A stretch of 64,000 nucleotides of DNA from Allobosea sp. 67-29 (GCF_001898115.1 NZ_MKSQ01000026.1:563184-627183); one strand, 5' to 3'. Shown: positions 8,921-18,596, counted from the stretch's first letter. Notes: generated from the sequence alone by a model not told the origin. Numbers and translations are program-made.

Positions 8921-9304
8921 CTAGAGGTCAACCTGCAGCCAGCGCGGCCCGGTGTGCACGTCGATTGTCTGCAGGCGCCCGGGCCCTAGATTCTCGAAGC
9001 GGTGCGGGACGCCCGCCGGCCCGAGCAACACATCTCCGGCCGTTGCATCGATGACGGTGTCGCCGACGAAGAAGCGCGCATTCCCTGCCACGACGATGAA
9101 GATTTCGTCATAAGGGTGGACGTGGAGCCGCGGTCCTTCGCCCGGCGTCTCGTTGCCATAGGCCAGCACGGTGCACTGTGCATTCAGCACCTCGCCCTGG
9201 ACATTCCCGCGCCACGGCCCGCCGGCCTCGGGATCGAACAATCGCGCCTTGGCGGCGCTCCGCCCGTCCGGTTTGACCGTCGAGAGATCGAAATCCTTGC
9301 GCAT
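8921..9304 (-). CDS. cupin domain-containing protein
   Basis: A 127-residue single-domain cupin. Start ATG 9304 is preferred because AGGAGG lies 9 bases upstream. Cupin motif 1 is visible as GPRLHVHPYDEIFIVVAG (His, His, Glu ligands) and motif 2 as GPAGVPHRFENLG with the final His. These are metal-binding positions, so it may be a small dioxygenase, isomerase or sensor protein. It is transcribed alone, convergent with the peptide operon (89 bases between stops) and upstream of no obvious partner. The exact role is not readable. Confidence 0.8.
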   Translation of the reverse strand: MRKDFDLSTVKPDGRSAAKARLFDPEAGGPWRGNVQGEVLNAQCTVLAYGNETPGEGPRLHVHPYDEIFIVVAGNARFFVGDTVIDATAGDVLLGPAGVPHRFENLGPGRLQTIDVHTGPRWLQVDL

Positions 9305-9785
9305 CTCGGCATGCCTCCTGCTCTTCATCATTGATGCTGGCGGGCCTGCCCGATTGCGGCAGGATACGCCAGGCGAGCCATCATGGCGAAAGCGAGGAGG
9401 CCCATCCACGTGCGCAAAGGACAGTCGCCGGAGCAGCCGCGGGGGCGGTCATTCGCTCGTCGGGACGGCGTTGCGGGGGAACGCAAGAGAGCCGTTACGG
9501 CATCGCTCTCCCGCCGCAACCCGCTTCAGGCCCGCGCTGACTCGCTTCGCCCCGCGTCAGAGATATCACCGGCTTTCATGCAAGGAACGTCCGACTTCCC
9601 GCCTCTGCAGTCAGAGATAGTCCGGCGCAGTTCCTCGGCGGCGAACTTCGTCCTGCTCCGGTGAGCCCAGCGGTCGGCAGGTGTGTGCCGGCGGTCAGCA
9701 GGATGCTCGCCCCCGGCAAGCGCATCTCGAAGCAAGCCTAGCTCATCCTTGTCAACAGGATGACGCCTTTCATCATTCGGGTTCG
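9305..9785. other. intergenic region between the cupin gene and the sugar transporter operon
   Basis: About 480 bases with no convincing gene. Short open frames on both strands have no family features and their codon use does not look coding. It should hold the promoter of the leftward cupin gene and the 3' end of the leftward sugar ABC operon. A weak 6-bp hairpin (CATCCT...AGGATG, 9743-9762) lies just past the ATPase stop codon, without a clear T-tract. Confidence 0.5.
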
Positions 9786-10973
9786 TCAGTTCGCGGTTGC
9801 GGGCTCGCCGCTGAGACGCTGGCCCGTCTCAGCCGAGAACAGCACCGCCTCCGACAGGTCGAGCCCGATCGTCACAGCCGCCCCCGGCGCGAGCTCGCTG
9901 TAGCCGGGTGCCGTGATCATGACCTCGCCGGCAACCTGGTCTTCCTCCTCATGGGCGGTGCGCGCCCGAGCGAGCCCGACCGCGACGACGGACTCGGCGC
10001 CGACATGCTCGACGAAGCTGACCAGGCCGGAAAGTCCGTGTGCCTCGCCGGGCGAGGCTATCCTCAGCGCGCCGGGCCGGATGCCGAGGAGAACGGCCCC
10101 GCCACCTGCCGTGCGAGCGGCAGGTAGCAGTCGGACCGGCAGCGGCAGCAGCGCCTCGCCGATGCGGATGGCCTCGCCTTCGACGCGGGCTTCGATCAGG
10201 TTCATAGGCGGCGTGCCGATGAAGCGGGCGACATAGGTGTTCGCCGGAGACGTGTAGATCTCACGCGGCGTACCGAACTGCTGGATGACGCCGTCGCGCA
10301 GCAATGCGATGCGCGTGCCCATCGTCATCGCCTCGACCTGATCGTGCGTGACGTAGACGAATGTGCCGCCAACCCGGCCGTGAAGCCGCGTGATCTCGGC
10401 GCGCATCGCCGAGCGCAGCTTGGCGTCGAGGTTGGAGAGCGGCTCGTCCATCAGAAAGACCTCGGGCTTGCGCACCATAGCGCGCCCGAGCGCGACACGT
10501 TGGCGCTGGCCGCCGGAGAGCGTGCGCGGATAGCGGTCGAGCAATTCGGTGAGCGAAAGCGTCTTCGCGGTCCTCTCGACGAGTTCGCTGACTTCGGGCG
10601 AACGCTCGACGCGCCGCTTGGCCAACCCGCCGATGAGGGGGATATGAAACCACCATTTGAACTGCCGCATGATCAGCGGGAAGGCGATGTTCCGCCTGAC
10701 CGTCATATGCGGATACAGCGCGTAGGACTGGAAAACGAAGGCCATGTCTCGGGCGCTGGGGGGCAGTTGGTCGACGCGCCGGCCTCCGACATCGATCTCG
10801 CCGGAGGTAACGGTCTCGAGCCCCGCGAGCATGCGCAGCAGCGTGGACTTGCCGCAGCCGGAGGGGCCGAGCAGGACGAGAAACTCGCCATCCTCCACCT
10901 TGAGGTCGATATCGGCGATCGCGACCTTCGAGCCGAAATGCTTTGCGACGTGGTTGAGCGTGATCGAGGCCAT
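9786..10973 (-). CDS. ABC transporter ATP-binding protein, UgpC/MalK type
   Basis: A 395-residue carbohydrate-importer ATPase. Walker A is GPSGCGKST (36-44), the signature is LSGGQRQRVALGRAM, Walker B is VFLMDEPLSNLDAKLR, and a C-terminal TOBE/OB regulatory region starts near residue 235. An insertion of about 20 residues (about 104-125, FKWWFHIPLIGGLAKRRVE) lies between the Q-loop region and the signature and is longer and more aromatic than in usual MalK/UgpC proteins. It is the last gene of the leftward operon, 14 bases after the permease gene, and energises the sugar or polyol importer. Confidence 0.93.
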   Translation of the reverse strand: MASITLNHVAKHFGSKVAIADIDLKVEDGEFLVLLGPSGCGKSTLLRMLAGLETVTSGEIDVGGRRVDQLPPSARDMAFVFQSYALYPHMTVRRNIAFPLIMRQFKWWFHIPLIGGLAKRRVERSPEVSELVERTAKTLSLTELLDRYPRTLSGGQRQRVALGRAMVRKPEVFLMDEPLSNLDAKLRSAMRAEITRLHGRVGGTFVYVTHDQVEAMTMGTRIALLRDGVIQQFGTPREIYTSPANTYVARFIGTPPMNLIEARVEGEAIRIGEALLPLPVRLLPAARTAGGGAVLLGIRPGALRIASPGEAHGLSGLVSFVEHVGAESVVAVGLARARTAHEEEDQVAGEVMITAPGYSELAPGAAVTIGLDLSEAVLFSAETGQRLSGEPATAN

Positions 10974-10987
10974 GGCTGTTCTGTTCC

Positions 10988-11815
10988 TCAGCCCTTGACG
11001 CTGCCGGCGGTCATGCCCGCCACGACATAGCGCTGGACCATCAGGTAGAAGGCGACGGCGGGCAGCGTGTACATCACGCCGATGGCCATCACGGTGTGGA
11101 TCGGGGTCGAGAGTTCACCGACGAAGCTGGCGAGGCCGACCGAAGCAGTGCGCAGTTCCTGGCTGAGGATCAGCGTCTGGGCGAAGACGTATTCGTTCCA
11201 ACCGTGGAAGAACGCGATGACGGAAGCCGCCGCCAGCGTCGGCGCCACCACCGGCAGTACGATCCCGAGCACGATGTCGAGCCGCGAGCAGCCGTCGATG
11301 CGCGCCGCTTCCTCGATCTCCAGCGGAACGCCGTCGATGGCGCCCTTGAGGATCCAGGTGATGACAGGAACCGTGAAGGCGGCGTTCGCCAGGATGAGGC
11401 CGCCCAGCGTGTCCAGCAGCAACAGCTTGGCGAAGATCGCGTAGAGCGGCACGACCAGCATCGCCTCGGGCAGCATCTGCGTGGCGAAGAGGACGAAGCC
11501 CAGCAGGCCCTTGCCGTGGAACTTGAAGCGCGAGAGCGCATAGGCAGGCAGGATGGCGAGCAGGATCGAGAGCACCATGGTGCCCACCGCCACGATCGCG
11601 CTGTTCTTCAGCCAGAGCAGCACGCCGGTCTTGGCGAAGGTCTCGGCATAATTGAAGCCCTGAGCCGGGTCGGGCAGCATTTGCGGTCGGTCGGCGAACA
11701 GGTTCGCCGAGGAGGTCAGCGACGTGACCACCATCCAGTATATCGGGAACAGCGCCGCGCTCAGCAGCACCATGATGAGCGCCATGCGCAGCGCGTGGGA
11801 GGCAGGGGTTTTCAT
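10988..11815 (-). CDS. carbohydrate ABC transporter permease, MalG/UgpE type
   Basis: A 275-residue inner-membrane permease with six predicted segments. The first segment follows MKTPASHALRMALIMV and the family EAA loop is present (EIEEAARIDGCSRLDIVLGIVLPVV, in parts). The sequence FPIYWMVVTSL after the first membrane segment is characteristic of MalG-like proteins. The start codon shares a base with the stop of the preceding MalF-type gene, so the two permeases are coupled and form the channel heterodimer. Confidence 0.93.
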   Translation of the reverse strand: MKTPASHALRMALIMVLLSAALFPIYWMVVTSLTSSANLFADRPQMLPDPAQGFNYAETFAKTGVLLWLKNSAIVAVGTMVLSILLAILPAYALSRFKFHGKGLLGFVLFATQMLPEAMLVVPLYAIFAKLLLLDTLGGLILANAAFTVPVITWILKGAIDGVPLEIEEAARIDGCSRLDIVLGIVLPVVAPTLAAASVIAFFHGWNEYVFAQTLILSQELRTASVGLASFVGELSTPIHTVMAIGVMYTLPAVAFYLMVQRYVVAGMTAGSVKG

Positions 11816-12762
11816 CAGCGGCGCCCCTGCGCGCGCTCCGTGCGCTGCGTGTACCAGAAGTAGACGAAGGTCACGACGAGCGCGATGGAAAGCCCGATCA
11901 TGCCGACGGCCGCCGCCTCGCCCAGCTCGCGGGTGACGAAGCCGCGGGTGTAGAGCTCGATGACCAGCGTCTTGGTGGCGCCGATCGGCCCGCCCTGCGT
12001 CATCACCCAGATCAGGTCAAAGCGGCGCAGCGACCAGATGGTGACGAAGAGCGCCAGCAGCGCCACCGTCGGCTGGATCGTCGGCCAGACCGCGACCTTG
12101 AAGATGCTGAAGCGATCGGCCCCGTCGATCTGGGCGGCCTCGCGCACCTCTTCCGAGACCCCCTGCAGCGCCGCAAGGAGCACCACGGAGGAGAAGGGAA
12201 AGATCTGCCAGACCGTGGTGAACAGGATGGCCGGCAGGGCCAGCTTTGGATTGTCCAGCCAGCTCTCATAGCCGATCTCGAGATCGAGCAGCTTCAGCGC
12301 ATGGTTGAAGATGCCGTATTGTGCGTTCAGCATCCAGGCGAAAATAGTCGCCACGGCCACGGGCGGGGCCGCCCAGGGCACGGTGACGAGCGCCCGCGCC
12401 AGGCCGCGGCCGCGGAAAGGACGGTCGAGCAGCAGCGCCGCGCCCAGCCCCAGCGAGATCGCGAAGACGACGCAGGCAACCGTGTAGATCAGCGTCGTCC
12501 AGAGAACCGAGGCGAAATCGCTGGAGGAAGCGAGGTCGTGATAGTTGCGCAGGCCGACGAAGCGGGCGTCCTGCGGGGCCAGCAGCGAGCTCTGCTGGAA
12601 GCTCAGCACGAACTCGCTGACCAGCGGGTAACCCTGGAACACCGCCAGATAGAGCGCGACGGGCGCGATGAAGAGATAGGGCGTCCAGCGGCTCTCGCGA
12701 TCCCGCCCTCCGCTATGCGGAGGGCGGCCGGCCACTGCCCTCGCGGGGCTGGCGGAACTCAT
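11815..12762 (-). CDS. sugar ABC transporter permease, MalF/UgpA type
   Basis: A 315-residue inner-membrane permease. Residues 1-25 are a polar cytoplasmic tail, followed by membrane segments and the EAA loop (SEEVREAAQIDGADRFSIFKVAVWPTI, in parts). The region YLAVFQGYPLVSEFVLSFQ at the first membrane segment is typical of this family. It starts 4 bases after the binding-protein stop codon and overlaps the next permease, giving the order SBP, MalF-like, MalG-like, ATPase. Confidence 0.93.
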   Translation of the reverse strand: MSSASPARAVAGRPPHSGGRDRESRWTPYLFIAPVALYLAVFQGYPLVSEFVLSFQQSSLLAPQDARFVGLRNYHDLASSSDFASVLWTTLIYTVACVVFAISLGLGAALLLDRPFRGRGLARALVTVPWAAPPVAVATIFAWMLNAQYGIFNHALKLLDLEIGYESWLDNPKLALPAILFTTVWQIFPFSSVVLLAALQGVSEEVREAAQIDGADRFSIFKVAVWPTIQPTVALLALFVTIWSLRRFDLIWVMTQGGPIGATKTLVIELYTRGFVTRELGEAAAVGMIGLSIALVVTFVYFWYTQRTERAQGRR

Positions 12763-12766
12763 GGCC

Positions 12767-13999
12767 TCACTGCCGCTCGATGCGCTTCAGCGCCAGCGAC
12801 TGGGCCTCGTCCAGCGTCTTCCGAACATCGGCGTTGCCGACGAGGATCTTCAGCACCTGCTCGACGACGATCTGCTGGATTTCCAGCGTCTTGGTCTCGA
12901 AGCCGAGCACGAGCTGGGGCAATGCATAGGGCGTCTGCGCGTCATAGACGGCGAGCCAGGGCGCACGCTCCAGATCGGCCTTGGGCCGCTCCACCGGCGT
13001 CGCGACGCTGGCGGCGCCGAGAATGCCCTGCAATTCGGCCTGCGCTGCCGGCTGCAGCATCCAGTTGACGAAGACGCCGCAGGCCTCCTTGTTCTTGGTG
13101 TTGGCGTTGACCGAGAGCGAGGTCAGGATCAATCCCTGCTGCCGGTTAGGGAAGGGCGAGGGCGCCGCCTTGAAGCCGAGATTGGGGTTCTGCGCGGCAA
13201 AGATGCCGGCGACGCCGCCATTGTCGATGTTCATGGCGATCTTGCCTTCCCAGAACATCCGCCGGTAGGTCGCGGCATCCGCTCCCTTCGGGATCACGCC
13301 GGCATCGTAGACCTGCTTGTAGGCGGTGATGGCCTCGACCACCTTCGGGCTGTTCAGAGTGAGCTGCTTGCCGTCTGCCCAGTTGCCGCCGAAGCCGTAG
13401 ACATAGTTCGTCAGGTCCTGCCAGAAGCCGGAGCGCTCCGGCATCGTCGCGCGGAAGGCATAGCCGAAATTGCCTTTGCCCGTCGCTTCCTTGGCGGCAG
13501 CAAGGAATTCCGGGAAAGTCTTGGGCGGCTCGCCACCCTTCAGCAGCGCGGGGTTGTAGATGAGCTGGTAGTTCGCGAGCTCGAACACCACGCCGTAGCG
13601 CTTGCCTTCGACATTCAGGAACTTGTCAGGCGCCTGGAATGTGTACTTGCTCGCGTCGACGAGGTCGTCGATCGGCAGGATGCGCTTGGCCGGCAGCGCG
13701 GCGAAGAAGTCGGTCTGGTCGAAGCGCACGAGGTCCGGCCCGCCCCCGCCGCCCATCTGGGTGAAGACGGTGTTGGCGAGCTGCGAGAACGGGATCGCGA
13801 CCGGCTGGACCTCCACCTTGTCCTGCGAAGCGTTGAACTTCTCGATCCAGGCCTTGAGTTTGTCGCCGCGGCCGGCTTCGGCGAAGGTCGCCGCCGCAAA
13901 GGTGATGGTGGTCTTCCCCTGCGCCAGAGCGCGGGTGGCGCCGAGGGCGGCGGTAGCGCCGGCGGCCGCCAGAACGGCGCGGCGGGTGATTGTCGTCAT
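12767..13999 (-). CDS. extracellular sugar-binding protein of ABC transporter (SBP family 1)
   Basis: A 410-residue periplasmic binding protein. ATG 13999 is chosen because GGAGG sits 8 bases upstream and the protein then begins with a secretion signal (MTTITRRAVLAAAGATAALG) ending at ALAQ. The TRRAVLA pattern is Tat-like but the first Arg context is weak, so Sec or Tat is open. The mature part has family 1 features such as F..FAGGNWADG-like and GIFAAQNP-NLGFKAAPSP segments. It is the promoter-proximal gene of a four-gene import operon. Ligand unknown; a sugar or polyol is most likely from the permease and ATPase types. Confidence 0.9.
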   Translation of the reverse strand: MTTITRRAVLAAAGATAALGATRALAQGKTTITFAAATFAEAGRGDKLKAWIEKFNASQDKVEVQPVAIPFSQLANTVFTQMGGGGGPDLVRFDQTDFFAALPAKRILPIDDLVDASKYTFQAPDKFLNVEGKRYGVVFELANYQLIYNPALLKGGEPPKTFPEFLAAAKEATGKGNFGYAFRATMPERSGFWQDLTNYVYGFGGNWADGKQLTLNSPKVVEAITAYKQVYDAGVIPKGADAATYRRMFWEGKIAMNIDNGGVAGIFAAQNPNLGFKAAPSPFPNRQQGLILTSLSVNANTKNKEACGVFVNWMLQPAAQAELQGILGAASVATPVERPKADLERAPWLAVYDAQTPYALPQLVLGFETKTLEIQQIVVEQVLKILVGNADVRKTLDEAQSLALKRIERQ

Positions 14000-14577
14000 G
14001 GCTTCCTCCATTGTCCCGTCGGGCGGGTTATCTTTGGTGCAGCGAGCATCGCCGTAGCAGTGTCCGCACAACCGGCGATGATCGGGCGCGCGGTTCGGAA
14101 TGGCGGCGAGCAGACTCCTGTTTGAAAGTCGAGGAGATGCCGTTGGCCGCCTCAACGGCCCATCCCGATCTCCCAAGCTCCGCGCTTCTCCGCAATTCAC
14201 GCGCGGCACGGTTGAAAAGCGACGATAGACATTTTGTGACATTTTACAAGACGGCGGATGTTCTCTTATTGGTGATCGGCCGGCGAACTCGGCCGTGCAG
14301 GCCCGAATTCCAGCCTCGATGTGAGGACCATCGTCAGCGCGAGGCGCGCGCTGGGAACCGGCAATTTTATCTGTCACGGTCCAGCGGCAAAGCCGGGCAC
14401 CGATACGCGCCGAGTTTGCGAAGCGACATCGCAATCAATTGCGCCGGCTAATCGAATGCCGCTTGCTCAGGCCGTTGGGTTTTGGAAGGCGGATGTCCTT
14501 GGGTTCCTGCGAGCCGTCGGTCATGTCGGGTGTCTATGCGATTGAGAGAATACCGTGGATTCCACGCGGCCTCTCGT
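14000..14577. other. intergenic region upstream of the sugar ABC operon
   Basis: About 580 bases without a convincing gene. It separates the start of the leftward sugar operon from the 3' end of the small gene after groEL. It contains the promoter and direct-repeat region at 14222-14249 described separately, implying a leader of about 220 bases for the binding-protein gene. No transcriptional regulator for the operon is encoded here. Confidence 0.5.
14222..14249 (-). promoter_or_regulatory. candidate promoter with overlapping direct repeat, sugar ABC operon
   Basis: On the minus strand a TTGTAA (-35, 14249-14244), 16-base spacer and TATCGT (-10, 14227-14222) face the binding-protein gene. 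The spacer and -35 box hold two direct copies of AAAATGTC (plus-strand GACATTTT at 14228-14235 and 14238-14245), set 10 bases apart, one helical turn. This looks like an operator for a repressor or activator. Seen directly; promoter function is inferred. Confidence 0.4.
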
Positions 14578-14793
14578 CTAGGCCTTCTCGCGAAACCGGT
14601 CGATCGCACGCCGTGCGAGATCGTCCTCGTCGAGCGCCAGGGGAACCAGCGAAGCCACGATATAGGCGAGGTTGTTGCGTTCCTGTTCGACAGAGCCCGC
14701 CGCAAGAGACGGTTTGAGTTCCGCCCATGCCTTTTCGAGAGCGGCCTCGGCACGGGCCAGGTCGATGGGATCAGTCAGCGATGAAAAGGGCAT
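14578..14793 (-). CDS. small conserved-looking hypothetical protein
   Basis: A 71-residue acidic, helical protein starting MPFSSLTDPIDLARAE and ending RRAIDRFREKA. The start at 14793 has a GAGGGA about 7 bases upstream. No catalytic motif, signal or membrane segment is visible; the sequence looks like a short helical bundle. It lies 71 bases after groEL on the same strand and may be co-transcribed with the chaperonin genes. I do not recognise the family. Confidence 0.6.
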   Translation of the reverse strand: MPFSSLTDPIDLARAEAALEKAWAELKPSLAAGSVEQERNNLAYIVASLVPLALDEDDLARRAIDRFREKA

Positions 14794-14864
14794 GGCTTCC
14801 CTCGGGATGCCTAGGCAATCACGGCGTCGGGAGGGCGCCGCGAGGCCGCGGCGCCCTCGTTTTC

Positions 14865-16490
<1,626 letters not shown>

Positions 16491-16546
16491 GATTCCTCAC
16501 TCCTTCAGACTTGAGGTTTCAGGTTGATGATCCGGATGAGGCCCCG

Positions 16547-16879
16547 TCAGGCGGCCTTCTTGAGGGTCGCGGTCGTCTCGACGACGCCCATGATGTCGGA
16601 TTCCTTCATGATCAGGAGATCCTGGCCATCGATCTTGACCTCGGTGCCGCTCCATTTGCCGAAGAGCACGCGGTCGCCGACCTTGACGTCAGGCGGCACG
16701 AGCTTGCCCGTCTCGTCGCGCGCGCCGGCGCCCACGGCGACGACCTCGCCCTCCTGCGGCTTTTCCTTGGCTGTATCGGGGATGATGATCCCGCCCTTGG
16801 TCTTCTCCTCGGCGTCGATGCGCTTCACGACGACGCGGTCATGCAGTGGCCGAAACTTCAGAGTTCCTCCAGTTTCCAT
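16547..16879 (-). CDS. groES: co-chaperonin GroES (10 kDa)
   Basis: The GroES cap of the chaperonin chamber: KFRPLHDRVVVKRIDAEE, the mobile loop EKTKGGIIIPDTAKEKPQ and the conserved GDRVLFGKWSG are all present. The start is uncertain. ATG 16879 and GTG 16888 are in frame but have no ribosome binding site. A perfect GGAGGA (16870-16865) lies just upstream of CTG at 16861-16859, followed directly by AAG TTT CGG, exactly where homologues begin with Met-Lys-Phe-Arg-Pro. The true protein is therefore probably 104 residues starting at CTG 16861. The coordinates given here use the first ATG. First gene of the groESL operon. Confidence 0.95.
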   Translation of the reverse strand: METGGTLKFRPLHDRVVVKRIDAEEKTKGGIIIPDTAKEKPQEGEVVAVGAGARDETGKLVPPDVKVGDRVLFGKWSGTEVKIDGQDLLIMKESDIMGVVETTATLKKAA

Positions 16880-16965
16880 GTCGGTCACATGTCAAAGCGG
16901 GCAGGCCCTGAACGGGTCTCGCGGCGAGGTTCCGCGCGCCCCTGAGGCGCCGTGCCCGCGCGATG

Positions 16966-16994
16966 ATCTAGGTTGCCCCATTTTTGCCTTCAAG
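16966..16994 (-). promoter_or_regulatory. candidate sigma-32 (heat-shock) promoter of groESL
   Basis: On the minus strand CTTGAA (16994-16989), a 16-base spacer and CCTAGAT (16972-16966) match the pattern CTTGaa-N16-CCTAnAT described for alphaproteobacterial RpoH promoters. It sits just downstream of the CIRCE operator and about 90 bases upstream of groES. Sequence seen; sigma-factor assignment is inferred. Confidence 0.45.
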
Positions 16995-17000
16995 AGGCTG

Positions 17001-17027
17001 GCAGCACTTTTTTTGATCGAGTGCTAA
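17001..17027. promoter_or_regulatory. CIRCE operator (HrcA binding site)
   Basis: On the minus strand TTAGCACTC - 9 bases - AAGTGCTGC. The geometry (9-N9-9) and one full arm match the CIRCE consensus TTAGCACTC-N9-GAGTGCTAA; the other arm keeps the core AAGTGCT. It lies in the groESL promoter region, so HrcA repression of groESL is expected. hrcA is not in the window. Confidence 0.75.
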
Positions 17028-17123
17028 CAGACTGAAAAGGCAGCATAAACGCAACCTTTCGGCTTGCCAGGACGTTGAGAATCCGCTGCCATCGGCGCAG
17101 TGAAAACCAAGGAGCTGAAAGGA

Positions 17124-17393
17124 ATGGCTTCGACGGACTTTGCCCGCCAGATCGCCGGCTACGGATTGACCACCGCCGGGATTCTCTACCGCCTTCCCGA
17201 CCACCCTTCGATCCTGCAGGAATACATCTGGCAGGACTACGATCTCGCCCCGCGCTTCCCCGAGCTCAACAAGTTCCTCGCCTTCTGGCAGGCCAGGCTC
17301 GACGGCAAGCTGTTTAGCATCACCGTCGCTCACAAGGACCTGATCGGCCCCGCCGACCTCAACGCGGTGAGTGGCGAATTTCGGCTCCAATGA
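17124..17393 (+). CDS. usg: Usg family protein
   Basis: An 89-residue protein of the Usg family (PF06233), short proteins common in Rhizobiales; some databases mislabel them as trpF-linked. Start ATG 17124 (MASTDFARQIAGYGLTTAGI) follows an AAAGGA; a GTG 24 bases upstream is also in frame but less likely. The conserved ILYRLPDHPSILQEYIWQDYD and FWQARLDGKLFSITVAH stretches are seen in parts. No enzymatic motif is apparent. Divergent from groES across the CIRCE region. Confidence 0.85.
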   Translation: MASTDFARQIAGYGLTTAGILYRLPDHPSILQEYIWQDYDLAPRFPELNKFLAFWQARLDGKLFSITVAHKDLIGPADLNAVSGEFRLQ

Positions 17394-17522
17394 CATCGAT
17401 GTTTCGGCGGGCTTGATCCGGCGAGAACGCATCCCAAAATCAAAGGAGCTGCAGACGGCGTAACGCGCTCAACGCGGCGATCAACTAAACCGGATCCATG
17501 TTGCTTCCAGGAGGATATGGCT

Positions 17523-17567
17523 ATGGCAACGTTGGCGATCGCTCCCCGCCGAGGGAGGACTGCATGA
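17523..17567 (+). CDS. possible 14-residue leader peptide upstream of DUF982 gene
   Basis: ATG 17523 with an ideal AGGAGG 8 bases upstream opens a 14-codon frame (MATLAIAPRRGRTA) whose stop TGA overlaps the ATG of the DUF982 gene (ATGA). Such an overlap would couple translation of the two. Too short to judge by coding statistics. Confidence 0.3.
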   Translation: MATLAIAPRRGRTA

Positions 17568-17860
17568 TGACAACTGACGACTTCGAAAGGCCGGTCGTGA
17601 TCCTGACCGGGCTCGGGCACCCGGCGGCGATCGCATCCGCGATGGAGGCCTACATGTTCCTGGCCGACTGGCCGATGAACAAACGCGATGCGGTCCACGG
17701 CTTCGCGCTGAAGGCTTGCCTGGCGGCGATCCGCGGAGAGATCGAAGCGGATACGGCGCGCGGCCTGTTCGCGTCATGGGCGGAAAAGCATGATCTTCTC
17801 GCGCCCGACGTCGCTGCATTCGCTGGAGGTCGCAGGGAAGGCTCGCGCGGCCACGCCTGA
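17564..17860 (+). CDS. DUF982 domain-containing protein
   Basis: A 98-residue protein matching the DUF982 family typical of Rhizobiales: F-x-RPVVILTGLGHP, then a W-P motif (LADWPMNKRDAVHGFALKAC) and an A-R-x-x-F segment (ADTARGLFASWAEKHDLL). ATG 17564 is used with GGGAGG 6 bases upstream; the longer frame from 17498 has no such site. Function unknown. It follows usg on the same strand and is preceded by a possible leader peptide that overlaps its start. Confidence 0.8.
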   Translation: MMTTDDFERPVVILTGLGHPAAIASAMEAYMFLADWPMNKRDAVHGFALKACLAAIRGEIEADTARGLFASWAEKHDLLAPDVAAFAGGRREGSRGHA

Positions 17861-18008
17861 CGACAAGCCCGGCGCCGCCTTAGCGGGGCTGGGCGACATC
17901 TGAGGCCAAGGCGCCGTGTATAGGACCTGAATGTTCCGTAGCGCGAGATTATCGTGGTTTCGAATTCCTTGCATCCGCTTGGAGGTCAGCGAATGCGAGG
18001 AAAGAACC

Positions 18009-18497
18009 ATGCGGGCGCTCGCGCAGAGTATTCCTGACGGGACGGTCCGTGTTGCCAAGTCCTTGGGATGGGCCTGCGATGCCCGAGCGTTATTGGGCGG
18101 GGGCGCAATCTGGGGGCTCGTCTCGCCGCCTGGGAAACGCCGAACCGCTCTCCGGTATATCGCCGTTTTCACCACGACCACGGCTCTCCATCACGCGATC
18201 AAGAGATTTATCGATCAGCAACGACCAGATCGCCTCATCCAAACCAGAGAAAAGCATGCTCTGGTCGGCCGGGCGAGCGATGCTTTTCCATCCGGGCACG
18301 CGATGCATGCCGGCGCCTTCGCGTCGTTTCTAACCGGTTCTGAGACCGGTTCGCCGCCATGGCTCTGGAGCGCCTTCGGAGCTTTGGCAATGACGCGTGT
18401 CGCTGCCCTGGCTCATTGGCCTTCAGGAGTCGCGGCGGGGTTTGCGGCCGGGGTCGTGGTCGAAAGATTGTGGCGGTGCATTCGCCCTCGGCGATGA
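18009..18497 (+). CDS. PAP2-family phosphatase
   Basis: A 162-residue membrane phosphatase of the PAP2 superfamily, acting on lipid phosphates such as undecaprenyl diphosphate or phosphatidic acid. The three signature motifs are present: KRFIDQQRP (K-x6-RP), PSGH in FPSGHAMHAG, and R-x5-H in TRVAALAH. Start ATG 18009 is chosen with GAGGAAAG upstream. Hydrophobic segments surround the motifs, but the protein is short, with perhaps three to four membrane passes. It is isolated on the plus strand between DUF982 and the cold-shock gene. Confidence 0.8.
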   Translation: MRALAQSIPDGTVRVAKSLGWACDARALLGGGAIWGLVSPPGKRRTALRYIAVFTTTTALHHAIKRFIDQQRPDRLIQTREKHALVGRASDAFPSGHAMHAGAFASFLTGSETGSPPWLWSAFGALAMTRVAALAHWPSGVAAGFAAGVVVERLWRCIRPRR

Positions 18498-18527
18498 GCG
18501 CCGGCGACGCGCTGTAAGGAGCTGCCG

Positions 18528-18596
18528 ATGGAAAATAATAGCGGCAACGTTTTCGCCATCTGCGACTGCCACAAAAGAATTTTCTTGCGTTTTTGA
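18528..18596 (+). CDS. possible 22-residue small ORF in the cold-shock gene leader
   Basis: ATG 18528 has AAGGAG 7 bases upstream and opens a 22-codon frame (MENNSGNVFAICDCHKRIF, then LRF). It lies 30 bases after the PAP2 stop. Two Cys in a C-D-C motif. No way to confirm coding from sequence alone. Confidence 0.25.
   Translation: MENNSGNVFAICDCHKRIFLRF

Noticed and set aside
9383..9664. A 93-codon plus-strand frame between the cupin and sugar operon.
   Set aside because: No ribosome site and no family resemblance; composition is like the other shadows.
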